Shown here: positions 7,441 to 15,637 of the stretch, in pieces | Position numbering within the stretch: position 1 is the first letter of the stretch | Layout of the letters: the number at the start of each line of letters is the position of its first letter | NCBI GenBank assembly: GCA_934154515.1 | Contig: CAKPGD010000007.1 | Location: 1 to 36,365, forward strand | DNA from: an uncultured Clostridia bacterium | GTDB lineage: Bacteria; Bacillota; Clostridia; TANB77; CAG-508 | Reading direction: 5' to 3' | Length of the DNA stretch: 36,365 bases | Made by a program: the position numbers and the translations under genes | Notes under the pieces: model-generated | Databases searched by the model: none | What the model was told of the DNA's origin: nothing | Seen by the model: the letters and a program-made list of their open reading frames with translations, nothing else

Positions 7441-8190
7441 ATGGATAAAATTTATTCAAGAAGGAGATTACTTTTACCAAAATTAAATATTAGTATATTT
7501 TATAAATTTAAAAATTCAAAAGCAATTAACTATAATAGAGAAAAAAATAATAAAATAATAAAATTTATAAAAATAATAATGATTTTAATTATAGCAATAA
7601 TAACTGCTATGAAAATAATAGAAGCAATAGAACCAATATTAAAGGCTCAATGCATAACAAGAGCAAAGTCAATTGCAACAATTATTTCTAATGAGCAAGC
7701 AACAAAAGTAATGTCTAGATATAATTATGATGAATTATGCAATATTGTAAAAGATTCTAATGGAAATATTTCTATGATTAGTGCAAATGTAATAACAATT
7801 AATGAAATTATTTCAGATATACCAATACTAATACAAAAAGAACTAGAAAAAGAAGAAAACAATTCTTTTAATTTAAGGCTTGGAACATTAACAGGAGTAA
7901 AAACACTATCAGGAAGAGGTCCTAATTTAAAAATCAAAATAGAATCAATAGGAAACTTAGATACGGATTTGAAATCAGAGTTTGAAAATGCAGGAATAAA
8001 TCAAACATTACATAGATTATATCTTCAAGTTGACTGCAATGTTATAATATTAACGCCATTTGAAACAATAGAAGAAAAAATATCAAATCAAGTACTTTTA
8101 ACAGAAACGGTTATAATGGGAACTACGCCAAATACTTATTATAATTTAGAAGGAATGGATAAGACAAATTTGGTTGATGTAATACAATAA
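7441..8190 (+). CDS. yunB: Sporulation protein YunB
   Basis: A 249-residue membrane-anchored sporulation protein of the YunB family, SigmaE-controlled in B. subtilis and needed for normal spore quality; its biochemical role is not known. Residues 1-39 are basic and cytoplasmic, one transmembrane helix spans about 40-60 (IKFIKIIMILIIAIITAM), and the outer domain has the family pattern AKSIATIISNEQATKVM, GNISMISANVITINEI and LGTLTGVKTLSGRGP. The RRRL start and GAGGAGAG Shine-Dalgarno (7431-7438) support ATG 7441. CATATATA at 7406-7413 resembles a SigmaE -10 element, weakly. It sits downstream of, and is separated by a terminator from, the SipL-like gene. Confidence 0.9.
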   Translation: MDKIYSRRRLLLPKLNISIFYKFKNSKAINYNREKNNKIIKFIKIIMILIIAIITAMKIIEAIEPILKAQCITRAKSIATIISNEQATKVMSRYNYDELCNIVKDSNGNISMISANVITINEIISDIPILIQKELEKEENNSFNLRLGTLTGVKTLSGRGPNLKIKIESIGNLDTDLKSEFENAGINQTLHRLYLQVDCNVIILTPFETIEEKISNQVLLTETVIMGTTPNTYYNLEGMDKTNLVDVIQ

Positions 8191-8259
8191 GAAAAACAAA
8201 GGAATAATATTAATAACACTAGTAATAACTTTAATAAAATAGAAAAATAAGTAAAAAGG

Positions 8260-8298
8260 AGAAAAATTAGAAAATATGAGTCTAGTTTTTCTTTTTTA
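8260..8298 (+). terminator. Terminator after yunB
   Basis: AGAAAAATTAGA (8260-8271) pairs, with one mismatch, with TCTAGTTTTTCT (8281-8292), followed by TTTTT. Confidence 0.7.
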
Positions 8299-8468
8299 CT
8301 AATTATTTTTACATACCTTATGACAATTTTTTGCTTTCTTTTTGATTTTGTAAAAAAGAATAATTATATAATTTTTAGAAATTTGTTTCAAAAAAATATG
8401 TGGAGATTATTAAAAAATAAATTAATATGATGTAATAACACATAAAGTAGAAAATGGGAGGATGTAAT

Positions 8469-8993
8469 ATGAAAAAAATAGAAACAAAAAATGTAATATT
8501 GAGAGAATTTGTAATAGAAGATGCAAAAAAAGCTTATAAAAATTGGGCTGGAGTAGAAGAAATCGCAGAAAAAACTGATTTTTGTGTACATTCAAGTGTA
8601 GAGGAAACTAAGGAAATAATAAAAAGAGGACTGGGTGGAGAAAATGAAGATGTATGTACATGGGCTATAGTTTTAAAAGAAAATATGGAGCCAATAGGTT
8701 TTATAAGAATTTATGAAATTTCAGAGAATAATAAAACTTGTAAATTAACATGGGCAATAGGAAAAAAATGGTGGGGAAAAGAAATATCAGAGGAAGCTAT
8801 TAAAGAAATAATAAATTATTGTTTTGAAGAAAAGAAAATGAATGTAATTTCTTCTACATATTACTCAAACATAGAAGAATTAAGATCTCCTATATTAGAA
8901 AAAGTTGGAATGAAAAGAGAAGCTGTCTTAAAAAATGGGAAAATTGAAGATGGAAAATTTTTGAATAAAATAATTTATTCAATCATAAACTAA
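8469..8993 (+). CDS. GNAT family N-acetyltransferase (RimJ/RimL type)
   Basis: A 174-residue acetyl-CoA-dependent acyltransferase of the Acetyltransf_3 group. LREFVIEDAKKAYKNWA (about 11-27) is the standard first strand and helix. The core is PIGFIRIYEI, then the acetyl-CoA-binding strand TWAIGKKWWGKEISEEAIKE (in place of the usual Y-W-G-xG-x-A/T), and the C-terminal VISSTYYSNIEELRSPILEK, matching the A-x-N-x-x-S-x-x-v-x-E-k-x-G signature with GMKREAVL after it. Start ATG 8469 follows GGGAGGATG (8456-8464); the ATG at 8454 lies upstream of that site. The substrate cannot be predicted; relatives modify ribosomal protein N-termini, antibiotics or small amines. Confidence 0.85.
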   Translation: MKKIETKNVILREFVIEDAKKAYKNWAGVEEIAEKTDFCVHSSVEETKEIIKRGLGGENEDVCTWAIVLKENMEPIGFIRIYEISENNKTCKLTWAIGKKWWGKEISEEAIKEIINYCFEEKKMNVISSTYYSNIEELRSPILEKVGMKREAVLKNGKIEDGKFLNKIIYSIIN

Positions 8994-9011
8994 AACACAA
9001 TATTAATAATA

Positions 9012-9068
9012 AAAAGAATTTAAGAAACCTAAAACAGTAAGAGCTGTAATTGAATTTCTTAAATTCTT
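9012..9068 (+). terminator. Terminator between the acetyltransferase and the convergent spoVA operon
   Basis: AGAATTTAAGAAA (about 9015-9027) pairs with TTTCTTAAATTCT (about 9055-9067), with an inner ACAG/CTGT stem. T-runs occur in both directions, so it may serve both strands. Confidence 0.8.
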
Positions 9069-9175
9069 CTTTTGTATAAATGACTATTTTATATATTTGT
9101 CGTTAATATTAATAGTTTTATAGTTATTATATTTTTTTATATTATTATTTTATAAACTATTTTTATATTTTATAG

Positions 9176-9562
9176 TTATTGTTTTTTTATTTTTGGTTTA
9201 GCAATTAAAGATGCTAAGTATCCAAAGAATACAGCTGCGGCAATTCCACCAGCGGCAGCTTTTACACCTCCAACAAAAGCTCCTATTAACCCCATTTCTC
9301 CAACTGCTTCTATGGCTCCTTTAGCAAGATTTGCACCAAAACCAGTAAGAGGGACAGTAGCACCGCAACCAGCAAAGTCAATAATATATTTGTAAATACC
9401 AAGTCCACCAAGAATAGCACCAACAGTAACAAATAGTACAAGAATTCTAGCGGGTGTAAGTTTTGTTTTATCTATTAAAATTTGACCAATAATACAAATT
9501 ATTCCACCAACAACAAAACAGCGAAGCAATTGCATCCAGTCTATACTTTGTAAAAATTCCAT
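9176..9562 (-). CDS. spoVAE: Stage V sporulation protein AE (SpoVAE)
   Basis: A 128-residue inner-membrane protein of the spore, part of the SpoVA complex that moves dipicolinic acid into the forespore and releases it at germination. Several hydrophobic helices are seen (about 12-27, 38-62, 85-118). The family segment ATVPLTGFGANLAKGAIEA is nearly identical in character to its SpoVAC paralogue. Start at 9562 is set by GAAAGGAG eight bases upstream; the longer GTG start at 9580 would overlap the spoVAD stop. It is last in the dodecin-spoVAC-spoVAD-spoVAE operon. spoVAF/gerA-type partners found in Bacillus are absent, the usual clostridial arrangement. Confidence 0.93.
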   Translation of the reverse strand: MEFLQSIDWMQLLRCFVVGGIICIIGQILIDKTKLTPARILVLFVTVGAILGGLGIYKYIIDFAGCGATVPLTGFGANLAKGAIEAVGEMGLIGAFVGGVKAAAGGIAAAVFFGYLASLIAKPKIKKQ

Positions 9563-9579
9563 GTCATATACTCCTTTCA

Positions 9580-10593
9580 CTAATTTTCAATAGCAATTGC
9601 ATGTGCAATTCCTGGTATACTTTCACCTTGTTGGCTAGTAGTTGCATTTGTAAGTGCACCAGTTGCAATTAAAAGTACTTTGTTAATTTTCTTTTCTTGC
9701 AATTGCTTATAGATGTAACCAGAAAAAACAGTACCAATACAAGCACAGCCACTGCCACCAGAGTGTGTATCTTGTGTAGATTTATCAAAAATTAAAACAC
9801 CACAATCATTATAATTAGAGTTTATATTATAGCCTTTTGTTTTAGATAAATCTTTAAGAATATCTTTACCAATATAACCTAAATCACCTGTAAGAATTAA
9901 GTCATAATAACTTGGAGTTCTACCAGTATCTTCAAAATGAGTAATTAAGGTGTCAAAAGCAGCAGGTGCCATAGCGGCTCCCATGTTATTTGCATCTTTA
10001 AGTCCCATATCTACAATTTTACCAGGTGTAATATGTGTTATATATGGTCCATTTCCACTTGCAGATAAAACAGCAGCACCAGAACCAGTTACAGTCCATT
10101 GAGAAGTTTGAGGTCTTTGGTTACCAAGTTCAAGTGGAAATCTAAATTGTTTTTCAGCACTACAAAAGTGACTTGAAGTAGAGCAAAGAACGTTTCTAGC
10201 AGCACCAGCATCTATAAATACACTTCCTAAGCACATACTTTCAACAAAAGTAGAACAAGCACCGAAGACACCAAAGAATGGAATATTAATTTCTCTAAGT
10301 CCAAAACTAGAAGAAATACATTGATTTAATAAGTCTCCAGCAAAACAAAAATCAATATCAGTAGTAGGAATATTAGATTTTGCAATAGCCATATTTACAG
10401 TTTCTTTAATTATTTTACTTTCAGCTTTTTCCCAACTTTTTTCTCCCCAGAATTCATCATCTAAACATTTATCGAAATATTTAGCAAGAGGTCCTTCAGA
10501 TTCTTTAGGACCAACAATAGATGCGACTTCAGTAATAGTCGGTGGTACATCAAATTTTATAGTTTGTTTACCTATTTTATTCAAATTTATCAT
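9580..10593 (-). CDS. spoVAD: Stage V sporulation protein AD (SpoVAD)
   Basis: The dipicolinic-acid-binding subunit of the SpoVA channel, on the outer face of the inner spore membrane; it has a thiolase/KAS-III-like fold. Recognised by GKQTIKFDVPP, FAGDLLNQCISSSFGLRE, FFGVFGACSTFVESMCLGSV, GSGAAVLS, GAAMAPAAFDTL, DLILTGDLGYIG, SGGSGCACIGTVF and ATGALTNATTSQQGESIPGIAHA, all diagnostic blocks. At ATG 10593 the AAAGG site abuts the start with no spacer. A TTG at 10584 has a nine-base spacing and gives a protein beginning MNKIGKQ, aligned with the usual MKLxGKQ, so TTG 10584 may be the true start. It follows spoVAC by 7-16 bases. Confidence 0.95.
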   Translation of the reverse strand: MINLNKIGKQTIKFDVPPTITEVASIVGPKESEGPLAKYFDKCLDDEFWGEKSWEKAESKIIKETVNMAIAKSNIPTTDIDFCFAGDLLNQCISSSFGLREINIPFFGVFGACSTFVESMCLGSVFIDAGAARNVLCSTSSHFCSAEKQFRFPLELGNQRPQTSQWTVTGSGAAVLSASGNGPYITHITPGKIVDMGLKDANNMGAAMAPAAFDTLITHFEDTGRTPSYYDLILTGDLGYIGKDILKDLSKTKGYNINSNYNDCGVLIFDKSTQDTHSGGSGCACIGTVFSGYIYKQLQEKKINKVLLIATGALTNATTSQQGESIPGIAHAIAIEN

Positions 10594-10600
10594 CCTTTCA

Positions 10601-11053
10601 TTAATGAGCAAACAGTGTTGCAATAATTCCTATTATTACAGAAGAAGAAATACCAAATACAAGAACTGGTCCTGCAATTGTAAACATTTTTCCTCCAACT
10701 CCCATAATATAACCTTCAGATTTGTATTCTATTGCAGGTGAAACTATAGAGTTTGCGAAACCTGTAATAGGAACTAAAGAACCTGCTCCTGCAAATTTTC
10801 CTATTTTATTAAATATATTAAGACCAGTTAAAAAGGCAGCAATACCAATTAACACTATTGCAACAACAGTATTGCAAGACTGTGTATCTAAGCCTTTAAA
10901 TTCACAAAAATCAAATATAATTTGTCCAATAGAACATATTAAACCTCCAACCCAAAAGGCATTAAAACAATTCTTAAGAATAGGTGAATTAGGTGACTTT
11001 TTATCCACATAATCACTGTATTTTTGTGGATTCTCTAATGGGTTTTCATTCAT
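10601..11053 (-). CDS. spoVAC: Stage V sporulation protein AC (SpoVAC)
   Basis: A 150-residue spore inner-membrane protein; in B. subtilis SpoVAC acts as the mechanosensitive pore for dipicolinic acid. N-terminal polar segment YSDYVDKKSPNSPILKN is followed by helices at about 30-47, 60-80 and 125-148, with the conserved loop GAGSLVPITGFANSIVSPAIEYKSEG split here as GAGSLVPITGFANS (89-102) and IEYKSEG. ATG 11053 is preceded by AAAGGATG, which overlaps the dodecin stop codon, so the two genes are probably translationally coupled (15-base gap). Confidence 0.95.
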   Translation of the reverse strand: MNENPLENPQKYSDYVDKKSPNSPILKNCFNAFWVGGLICSIGQIIFDFCEFKGLDTQSCNTVVAIVLIGIAAFLTGLNIFNKIGKFAGAGSLVPITGFANSIVSPAIEYKSEGYIMGVGGKMFTIAGPVLVFGISSSVIIGIIATLFAH

Positions 11054-11068
11054 AATATCACATCCTTT

Positions 11069-11275
11069 CTAGTCTCTATCACGGTCAATAGTAAAACTTA
11101 AATCTAAATCTACATAGTATTCAATTAACTTTTTACCACTAACTTTAGCACGTTGCTCTATTATTTTTACAGATGTTATATAATCAATAGTTTTAGAAGC
11201 TTCAGCAACTGTTTGAATAATAGCGTCTTTCCAAGATACTGTAGAAGAACCAGTAACAATAATATGTTTTTCCAT
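11069..11275 (-). CDS. Dodecin family flavin-binding protein
   Basis: A 68-residue protein with the dodecin pattern: GSSTVSWKDAIIQTVAEASK (flavin-contacting SW-x-DA and the single helix), then IDYITSVKIIEQRAKVSGKK and IEYYVDLDLSF beta strands ending in R-D. Dodecins form hollow dodecamers that store or buffer riboflavin/FMN. The Trp, Gln and Ala positions expected in the binding strand are present. Start 11275 (ATG) has GGAGG 12 bases upstream; the TTG at 11287 would abut that site. It is the first gene of the transcript leading into spoVAC/D/E. A weak SigmaG-like TGTATA element lies upstream on the minus strand. Confidence 0.85.
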   Translation of the reverse strand: MEKHIIVTGSSTVSWKDAIIQTVAEASKTIDYITSVKIIEQRAKVSGKKLIEYYVDLDLSFTIDRDRD

Positions 11276-11392
11276 AATTAAAATCAACCTCCGTTTTTTT
11301 ATATACTAAATTTATAATTTCCTAAAAATTCTATTTTATACAAAATTGTAAGAATTAGTGAAATAAAAATTCTTAATTATTCGACAAAAATA

Positions 11393-11421
11393 TTCACTAT
11401 TTTTTTATTTTATGATATAGT
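11393..11421 (+). promoter_or_regulatory. Candidate promoter of the GH18 gene
   Basis: TTCACT (11393-11398), 17-base spacer, TATAGT (11416-11421), 36 bases before the start codon. Confidence 0.5.
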
Positions 11422-11457
11422 ATTAATGAAAATTAAATAAAAGGAGAAAGTTCATAA

Positions 11458-13134
11458 ATGAGAGCCAAAAGAAGTAAAGAAAAAGTAAAAATGAAAGATA
11501 ATAAGTTATTAAAAATAATAACAGTAGTATTATTTCTAATAATAACTTCTATTGTAATAAATATAGCACCAAATTATATTAGAGATAAACAATCTGGAAT
11601 TAATTTAATAATAAATAATAGTAATATCACAAAAAGATTAAAACATGAAATAAAAGTAGATGAAAATGAGGTTGTATATGTTTCATTTGAAGATATAAAA
11701 AATTTCTTTGATGGAGACATATATTACGACAAACAATATAATCAAATAATAACAACTTCAGAAACTAAGGTTGCTACAATAAAAACAGACAAAAGAGAAA
11801 TGTATGTAAACGGTTCAAAAACAAATATATATGCAACAATATTAAATGAAGACGAAACATATTATTTGCCAATATCAGAAATGAATAACGTATATAATAT
11901 AGAAGTAAAATATTCAGAAAACTCTAAAATTGTGACAATAGATTCTTTAAACAAAGAGCAAAAAATGGGCAATAGCTCAAAAGATGCAACAGTAAAGTAC
12001 AAACCAACCATATTTTCAAAAAGTGTAGACAAAGTAAAAAAAGGTGAAAGTGTAATTGTAATTTCTGAAGAAGACGGATGGTATAAAGTAAGAACTTCTA
12101 AAGGTAATATAGGATATTTAAAAGATGTTGCAAATATTTATAGTGCAAGGGAAGAAATGACAAAAACTTCTCAAATAGAAGGAAAAATAAGTTTAGTATG
12201 GGATTATTTTACAAATAGTGCACCACAAAGAACAGAAAATATCAATGGAATTAATGTAGTTTCACCATCTTTTGCAGCTTTAAAAGATGAAGGACAAGGA
12301 GAAATTGTAACAAAAATAGGAAGTTCAGGAATGAACTATATAAATTGGGCTCATAATAATGGATATAAAATATGGGCAATGGTACAAAATGAAGGATTTA
12401 AAGACACTACATCAGAAATATTAAACGATTATAAATTAAGAGAAAAATTAATAAACAATATTTTAGATCTTGCAAACACATATAATTTAGACGGAATTAA
12501 TATAGACTTTGAATATATGTATGAATCAGATAAAGATATGTTTTCTCAATTTATAATAGAACTTGCACCACGTTTAAAAGAACTTGGAAAAGTGCTTTCT
12601 GTTGATGTAACAGCACCAGACGGAAGTGCAAATTGGTCTTTATGTTACAATAGAAATAAAATAGCACAAGTTGCAGATTATATAATATTTATGGGATATG
12701 ACCAATATGGAATATCATCTACAACTGCAGGAACAACAGCAGGAGCCGATTGGGTAGAAGTAAACATTAAAAAATTCATAGATAGAGAAGAAGTAGACAA
12801 AGAAAAATTAATTTTAGCAATGCCTTTCTATACAAGATTATGGAAAGAAACAGGTGATAAAGCAACAAGTACTGTAATATATATGAAAAATATAAATTCT
12901 AAAATACCTGTTGGAGTTCAAAAAACATGGAATGATGATTTAAAACAATATTATATAGAATACAATGATAATGGAGTAACATATAAAATGTGGATAGAAG
13001 ATGAAAATTCTCTTAAAGAAAAATTTGCTCTTATGAAAAAATATGAATTAGCAGGAGCAGCATATTGGCAAAAAGATTTTGAATCATCGAGTTTGTGGAA
13101 TGTTATTTCAAATGAGTTAAGTGAAGAAAATTAA
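11458..13134 (+). CDS. Secreted/membrane-anchored glycoside hydrolase family 18 protein with SH3 domain
   Basis: A 558-residue exported protein, probably acting on peptidoglycan or chitin-like glycans. A basic N-terminus and one hydrophobic helix (about 18-37) act as signal anchor. Residues 55-165 resemble the copper-amine-oxidase-N-like beta domain common in clostridial wall enzymes, 175-228 are an SH3b domain (KKGESVIVISEEDGWYKVRT), and 242-555 a GH18 barrel with the catalytic DGINIDFE (345-352; Glu352 proton donor), MGYDQYG (412-418) and the closing GAAYWQKDFE. The arrangement resembles YdhD/YaaH-type spore and wall hydrolases. ATG 11458 follows AAAAGGAGAAA; ATG 11491 is a possible later start. 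It is separated from the next gene by a hairpin. Confidence 0.85.
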   Translation: MRAKRSKEKVKMKDNKLLKIITVVLFLIITSIVINIAPNYIRDKQSGINLIINNSNITKRLKHEIKVDENEVVYVSFEDIKNFFDGDIYYDKQYNQIITTSETKVATIKTDKREMYVNGSKTNIYATILNEDETYYLPISEMNNVYNIEVKYSENSKIVTIDSLNKEQKMGNSSKDATVKYKPTIFSKSVDKVKKGESVIVISEEDGWYKVRTSKGNIGYLKDVANIYSAREEMTKTSQIEGKISLVWDYFTNSAPQRTENINGINVVSPSFAALKDEGQGEIVTKIGSSGMNYINWAHNNGYKIWAMVQNEGFKDTTSEILNDYKLREKLINNILDLANTYNLDGINIDFEYMYESDKDMFSQFIIELAPRLKELGKVLSVDVTAPDGSANWSLCYNRNKIAQVADYIIFMGYDQYGISSTTAGTTAGADWVEVNIKKFIDREEVDKEKLILAMPFYTRLWKETGDKATSTVIYMKNINSKIPVGVQKTWNDDLKQYYIEYNDNGVTYKMWIEDENSLKEKFALMKKYELAGAAYWQKDFESSSLWNVISNELSEEN

Positions 13135-13149
13135 TTAAATGAATAAAGT

Positions 13150-13185
13150 AAAAATCACCAACATATAATTTGCTAGGTGATTTTT
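13150..13185 (+). terminator. Terminator-like hairpin carrying the next gene's Shine-Dalgarno
   Basis: AAAAATCACC (13150-13159) pairs perfectly with GGTGATTTTT (13176-13185) around a 16-base loop. The AGGTGA (13175-13180) is also the only ribosome site for the ATG at 13186, which follows the last T of the U-tract directly. Confidence 0.75.
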
Positions 13186-14094
13186 ATGTATATATATATT
13201 AAAGAAACAAAAAGAGATGAGGAGCTTATAAAGAATATAGACAGGCCCATATGGATAAAAAATATTATAATAAAATTAAAGAAAATATTTAATATAATAG
13301 TAGAAAAAGAATTAGATAAAAGCCATATATTATATATTATCCCAAAAGTAAAAAATATAGATAAAATAAGAAAAATAATAGAAAAAAATAGAAAAGCACA
13401 GATAATACTTTCAAAAGATTTAAAAAAATACGAAAAACAAATATGCAAAGAAAGTAAAAATAAAACATTAAGATATTACATTTATGACATTTTAAAATTT
13501 TTATTAAATAAAATAAATAGAAAAATAGAATTAGAGAATATTTATATATTAGCAAATCAATATAACGATAGTAATTTAGAGGTAATGAATTATTTAATAG
13601 ATAAAGTAAAAACAGTGAACATAGTAACTAATAATATAAAAAAATATAAACAATACGAGGAAAATGTTTATGAAAAAGAGGGAATAATTTTAACAGTAAC
13701 AAATAACAAAAATAAATCTCTTAGAAATGCAAAATATATAATAAATTTAGACTTTTTAGAAGAAAATATAGTTAAATATAAAATAAATAGAAATGCAATT
13801 ATAATAAATTGTGCAAGTGAAAAAATAGAAAAACTAAATTGCTTCGAAGGAATTATTATAAATAATATAGAAATTGGATTAGAAGAAAAAGAAGAATTAA
13901 AAGAACTTTACAAAGAATTTGAAAAGTTAGAGATGTACGAAAGTATTGAAAATAAAGAAATAAAATATAAAAAATACATAGAACAAATAAAAAAAGATAA
14001 AATAGAAATAAAAGCTTTAATAGGAAACAATGGAAAAATTAGTTTAAAAGAAATAGTAAATGTTCAAAATAAATGTGAAAATTTTACAAAATAA
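13186..14094 (+). CDS. Protein of unknown function, Rossmann-like
   Basis: I do not recognise this family. It is a 302-residue, Lys/Ile/Asn-rich soluble protein without signal or membrane helices. The central part (about 117-230) has alternating strands and helices, with LENIYILANQYNDSNLEVMN, KTVNIVTNNIKKY, GIILTVTNNKNKSLRNAKYI and NAIIINCASEKI, in the order of a nucleotide-binding Rossmann fold (compare shikimate-dehydrogenase-type or LuxC-type enzymes), but the glycine-rich loop is missing. The start at ATG 13186 rather than GTG 13177 is set by AGGTGA five bases upstream, inside a hairpin. Composition matches its neighbours, so recent transfer is not indicated. A second hairpin at 14134-14181 follows it. 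Confidence 0.65.
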   Translation: MYIYIKETKRDEELIKNIDRPIWIKNIIIKLKKIFNIIVEKELDKSHILYIIPKVKNIDKIRKIIEKNRKAQIILSKDLKKYEKQICKESKNKTLRYYIYDILKFLLNKINRKIELENIYILANQYNDSNLEVMNYLIDKVKTVNIVTNNIKKYKQYEENVYEKEGIILTVTNNKNKSLRNAKYIINLDFLEENIVKYKINRNAIIINCASEKIEKLNCFEGIIINNIEIGLEEKEELKELYKEFEKLEMYESIENKEIKYKKYIEQIKKDKIEIKALIGNNGKISLKEIVNVQNKCENFTK

Positions 14095-14133
14095 AACATT
14101 AAAAAAGTGTGAAAAATTAAATTAAAAATTGGG

Positions 14134-14181
14134 CAATTGAAAAAGTAAATAATACTTAACTTGAATTTATTTTTTCAATTG
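14134..14181 (+). terminator. Hairpin between the unknown gene and greA
   Basis: 17 bp, 14134-14150 against 14165-14181, perfect except one G-U pair; T-rich descending arm but no T-run after it. Confidence 0.65.
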
Positions 14182-14219
14182 AGGATAAATGCTAAATTGT
14201 AAAAATTTACAAAAATTTC

Positions 14220-14248
14220 TTGACAAATTAATGAAATTAGAATAATAT
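14220..14248 (+). promoter_or_regulatory. SigmaA promoter of greA
   Basis: TTGACA (14220-14225), 17-base spacer, TAATAT (14243-14248). Confidence 0.85.
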
Positions 14249-14265
14249 ATTAAAGCAATGAAACA

Positions 14266-14293
14266 AGAATTTAGAAATTTATTTCTAAATTCT
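14266..14293 (+). promoter_or_regulatory. Leader hairpin in the greA 5' UTR
   Basis: AGAATTTAGAAAT (14266-14278) and its exact complement (14281-14293) around a TT loop, about 40 bases before the greA start. There is no T-run, so it is more likely a stabilising or regulatory stem than a terminator. Confidence 0.55.
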
Positions 14294-14335
14294 AATATTA
14301 TGTTTAAACCAAACAATTTTAAGGAGGAATGCTAA

Positions 14336-14812
14336 ATGGACGAAAAAGCAGTACTATTAACACAAGAAGGTTATGAAAAGTTAGAAAAAGAATTAGATTA
14401 TTTAAGAACAGAAAAAAGAGCTGAAATAGCAGAACGTATAAAAGTTGCATTAGGATATGGAGATTTATCAGAAAACTCTGAATATGATGAAGCAAAAACT
14501 GCACAAGCAGAAAACGAAGCTAAAATTGCAGACTTAGAGAACAAAGTACGTTATGCACAAATTATAGATGAATCTGAAATAGATACAAAAACAGTACAAG
14601 TAGGAAATACTGTAAAAATATATGATATGGAATTTGATGAAGAAGTAGAATACACAATAGTAGGTTCAACAGAAGTAGATCTTGCTCAAAATAAGATATC
14701 AAACGAATCTCCTATTGGAAAGGCTTTATTAGGAGCTAAGAAGAACCAAGTTGTAGAAGTAAATGCACCAGCAGGAATTATGAAATATAAAGTTTTATCT
14801 ATAACAAAATAA
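14336..14812 (+). CDS. greA: Transcription elongation factor GreA
   Basis: Rescues backtracked RNA polymerase by inserting its coiled coil in the secondary channel and stimulating transcript cleavage. The 158-residue protein has the standard two parts: an antiparallel coiled coil (1-77) with the acidic tip GDLSENSEYDEAK (about 42-54, Asp43 and Glu46 at the active end) and a C-terminal FKBP-like domain (80-158) with VQVGNTVKI, YTIVGSTEVD and ISNESPIGKALLGAKKNQVVEV. AAGGAGG (14321-14327) precedes ATG 14336. It has its own promoter and a terminator, so it is monocistronic. Confidence 0.97.
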   Translation: MDEKAVLLTQEGYEKLEKELDYLRTEKRAEIAERIKVALGYGDLSENSEYDEAKTAQAENEAKIADLENKVRYAQIIDESEIDTKTVQVGNTVKIYDMEFDEEVEYTIVGSTEVDLAQNKISNESPIGKALLGAKKNQVVEVNAPAGIMKYKVLSITK

Positions 14813-14826
14813 AAATTAAAAAAGTA

Positions 14827-14878
14827 AAAGACACATTAGTTTTAATAATAAGCAAGAATTAAAACAATGTGTCTTTAA
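14827..14878. terminator. Bidirectional terminator between greA and deoD
   Basis: AAAGACACAT (14827-14836) pairs with ATGTGTCTTT (14867-14876) and, inside it, GTTTTAAT (14839-14846) with ATTAAAAC (14858-14865). It lies between convergent genes. Confidence 0.8.
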
Positions 14879-14914
14879 TTATTTTGTATTAAGTAATTAT
14901 TTTATATTAAATAA

Positions 14915-15637
14915 TTATTTTAGATTAAGCGCAGAATCAAGAGCAAGTCTAATCATATTAGTAAGCCCAGATTGTCTTTCCTCAGTAGTAGCAACTTTAT
15001 CAATATATTTAGAATCAACAACACTCATTAAACATGCAGCTTTTTTATTTAAAAGTTTTGCATTATAAAACAAAGCAAAAGCTTCCATTTCTGCACCAAG
15101 AGGGTTAAAACCTTCAGGAATTCTCTCTAAAAATTTATTTACATCAGTCATATATAAATCAAAACAGTCTGTGCAAACTGTATTGCCTTTATGAACTTTA
15201 ACACCAATATTATTTGCAGTATATTCTATAACATCATTTAATTCCTTACTTGCAGAAACTAAATGACAATTATCATTATTTAAAGTTAAAGCATAATTAC
15301 TTTCAGAAAAACAATTTTCAGAAAGTATAATATCAAATAAATTTAAATCTTTAGAATAACCTCCACAAGAGCCAATTCTAATAATAGTGTCAACATCGTA
15401 AATTTTGAAAAGTTCATAAGTATAAATACCAACACTTGGCATTCCCATACCATGAGCCATTACAGTTAATCTTTTTCCTTTATAATATCCTGTATATGCA
15501 TACATACCTCTTATAGAGTTTACCAAAGTATAGCTATCTAAAAAGTTTTCTGCAATATATTTAGCGCGAAGTGGGTCGCCAGGCATTATAACAATATTTG
15601 CAATATCATCTTTTTTTGCTTCGTTATGTGGTGTCAT
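14915..15637 (-). CDS. deoD: Purine nucleoside phosphorylase, DeoD type
   Basis: Phosphorolysis of purine (deoxy)nucleosides to free base and (deoxy)ribose-1-phosphate in purine salvage; hexameric, cytoplasmic. The 240-residue product carries IVIMPGDPLRAKYIAENFL (phosphate site with Gly and Arg), TVMAHGMGMPSVGIYTYELF, IIRIGSCGGYS and the ribose-binding GAEMEAFALF, plus a C-terminal R-QSGLTNMIRLAL helix. The usual family signature is intact. AGGAGG seven bases upstream of the start (15645-15650 region) is clear. It is a single minus-strand gene among plus-strand genes and converges with greA. Confidence 0.95.
   Translation of the reverse strand: MTPHNEAKKDDIANIVIMPGDPLRAKYIAENFLDSYTLVNSIRGMYAYTGYYKGKRLTVMAHGMGMPSVGIYTYELFKIYDVDTIIRIGSCGGYSKDLNLFDIILSENCFSESNYALTLNNDNCHLVSASKELNDVIEYTANNIGVKVHKGNTVCTDCFDLYMTDVNKFLERIPEGFNPLGAEMEAFALFYNAKLLNKKAACLMSVVDSKYIDKVATTEERQSGLTNMIRLALDSALNLK

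Noticed and set aside
10722..11012. Plus-strand open frame of 96 codons
   Set aside because: Antisense shadow of spoVAC, which is fully recognisable on the minus strand.
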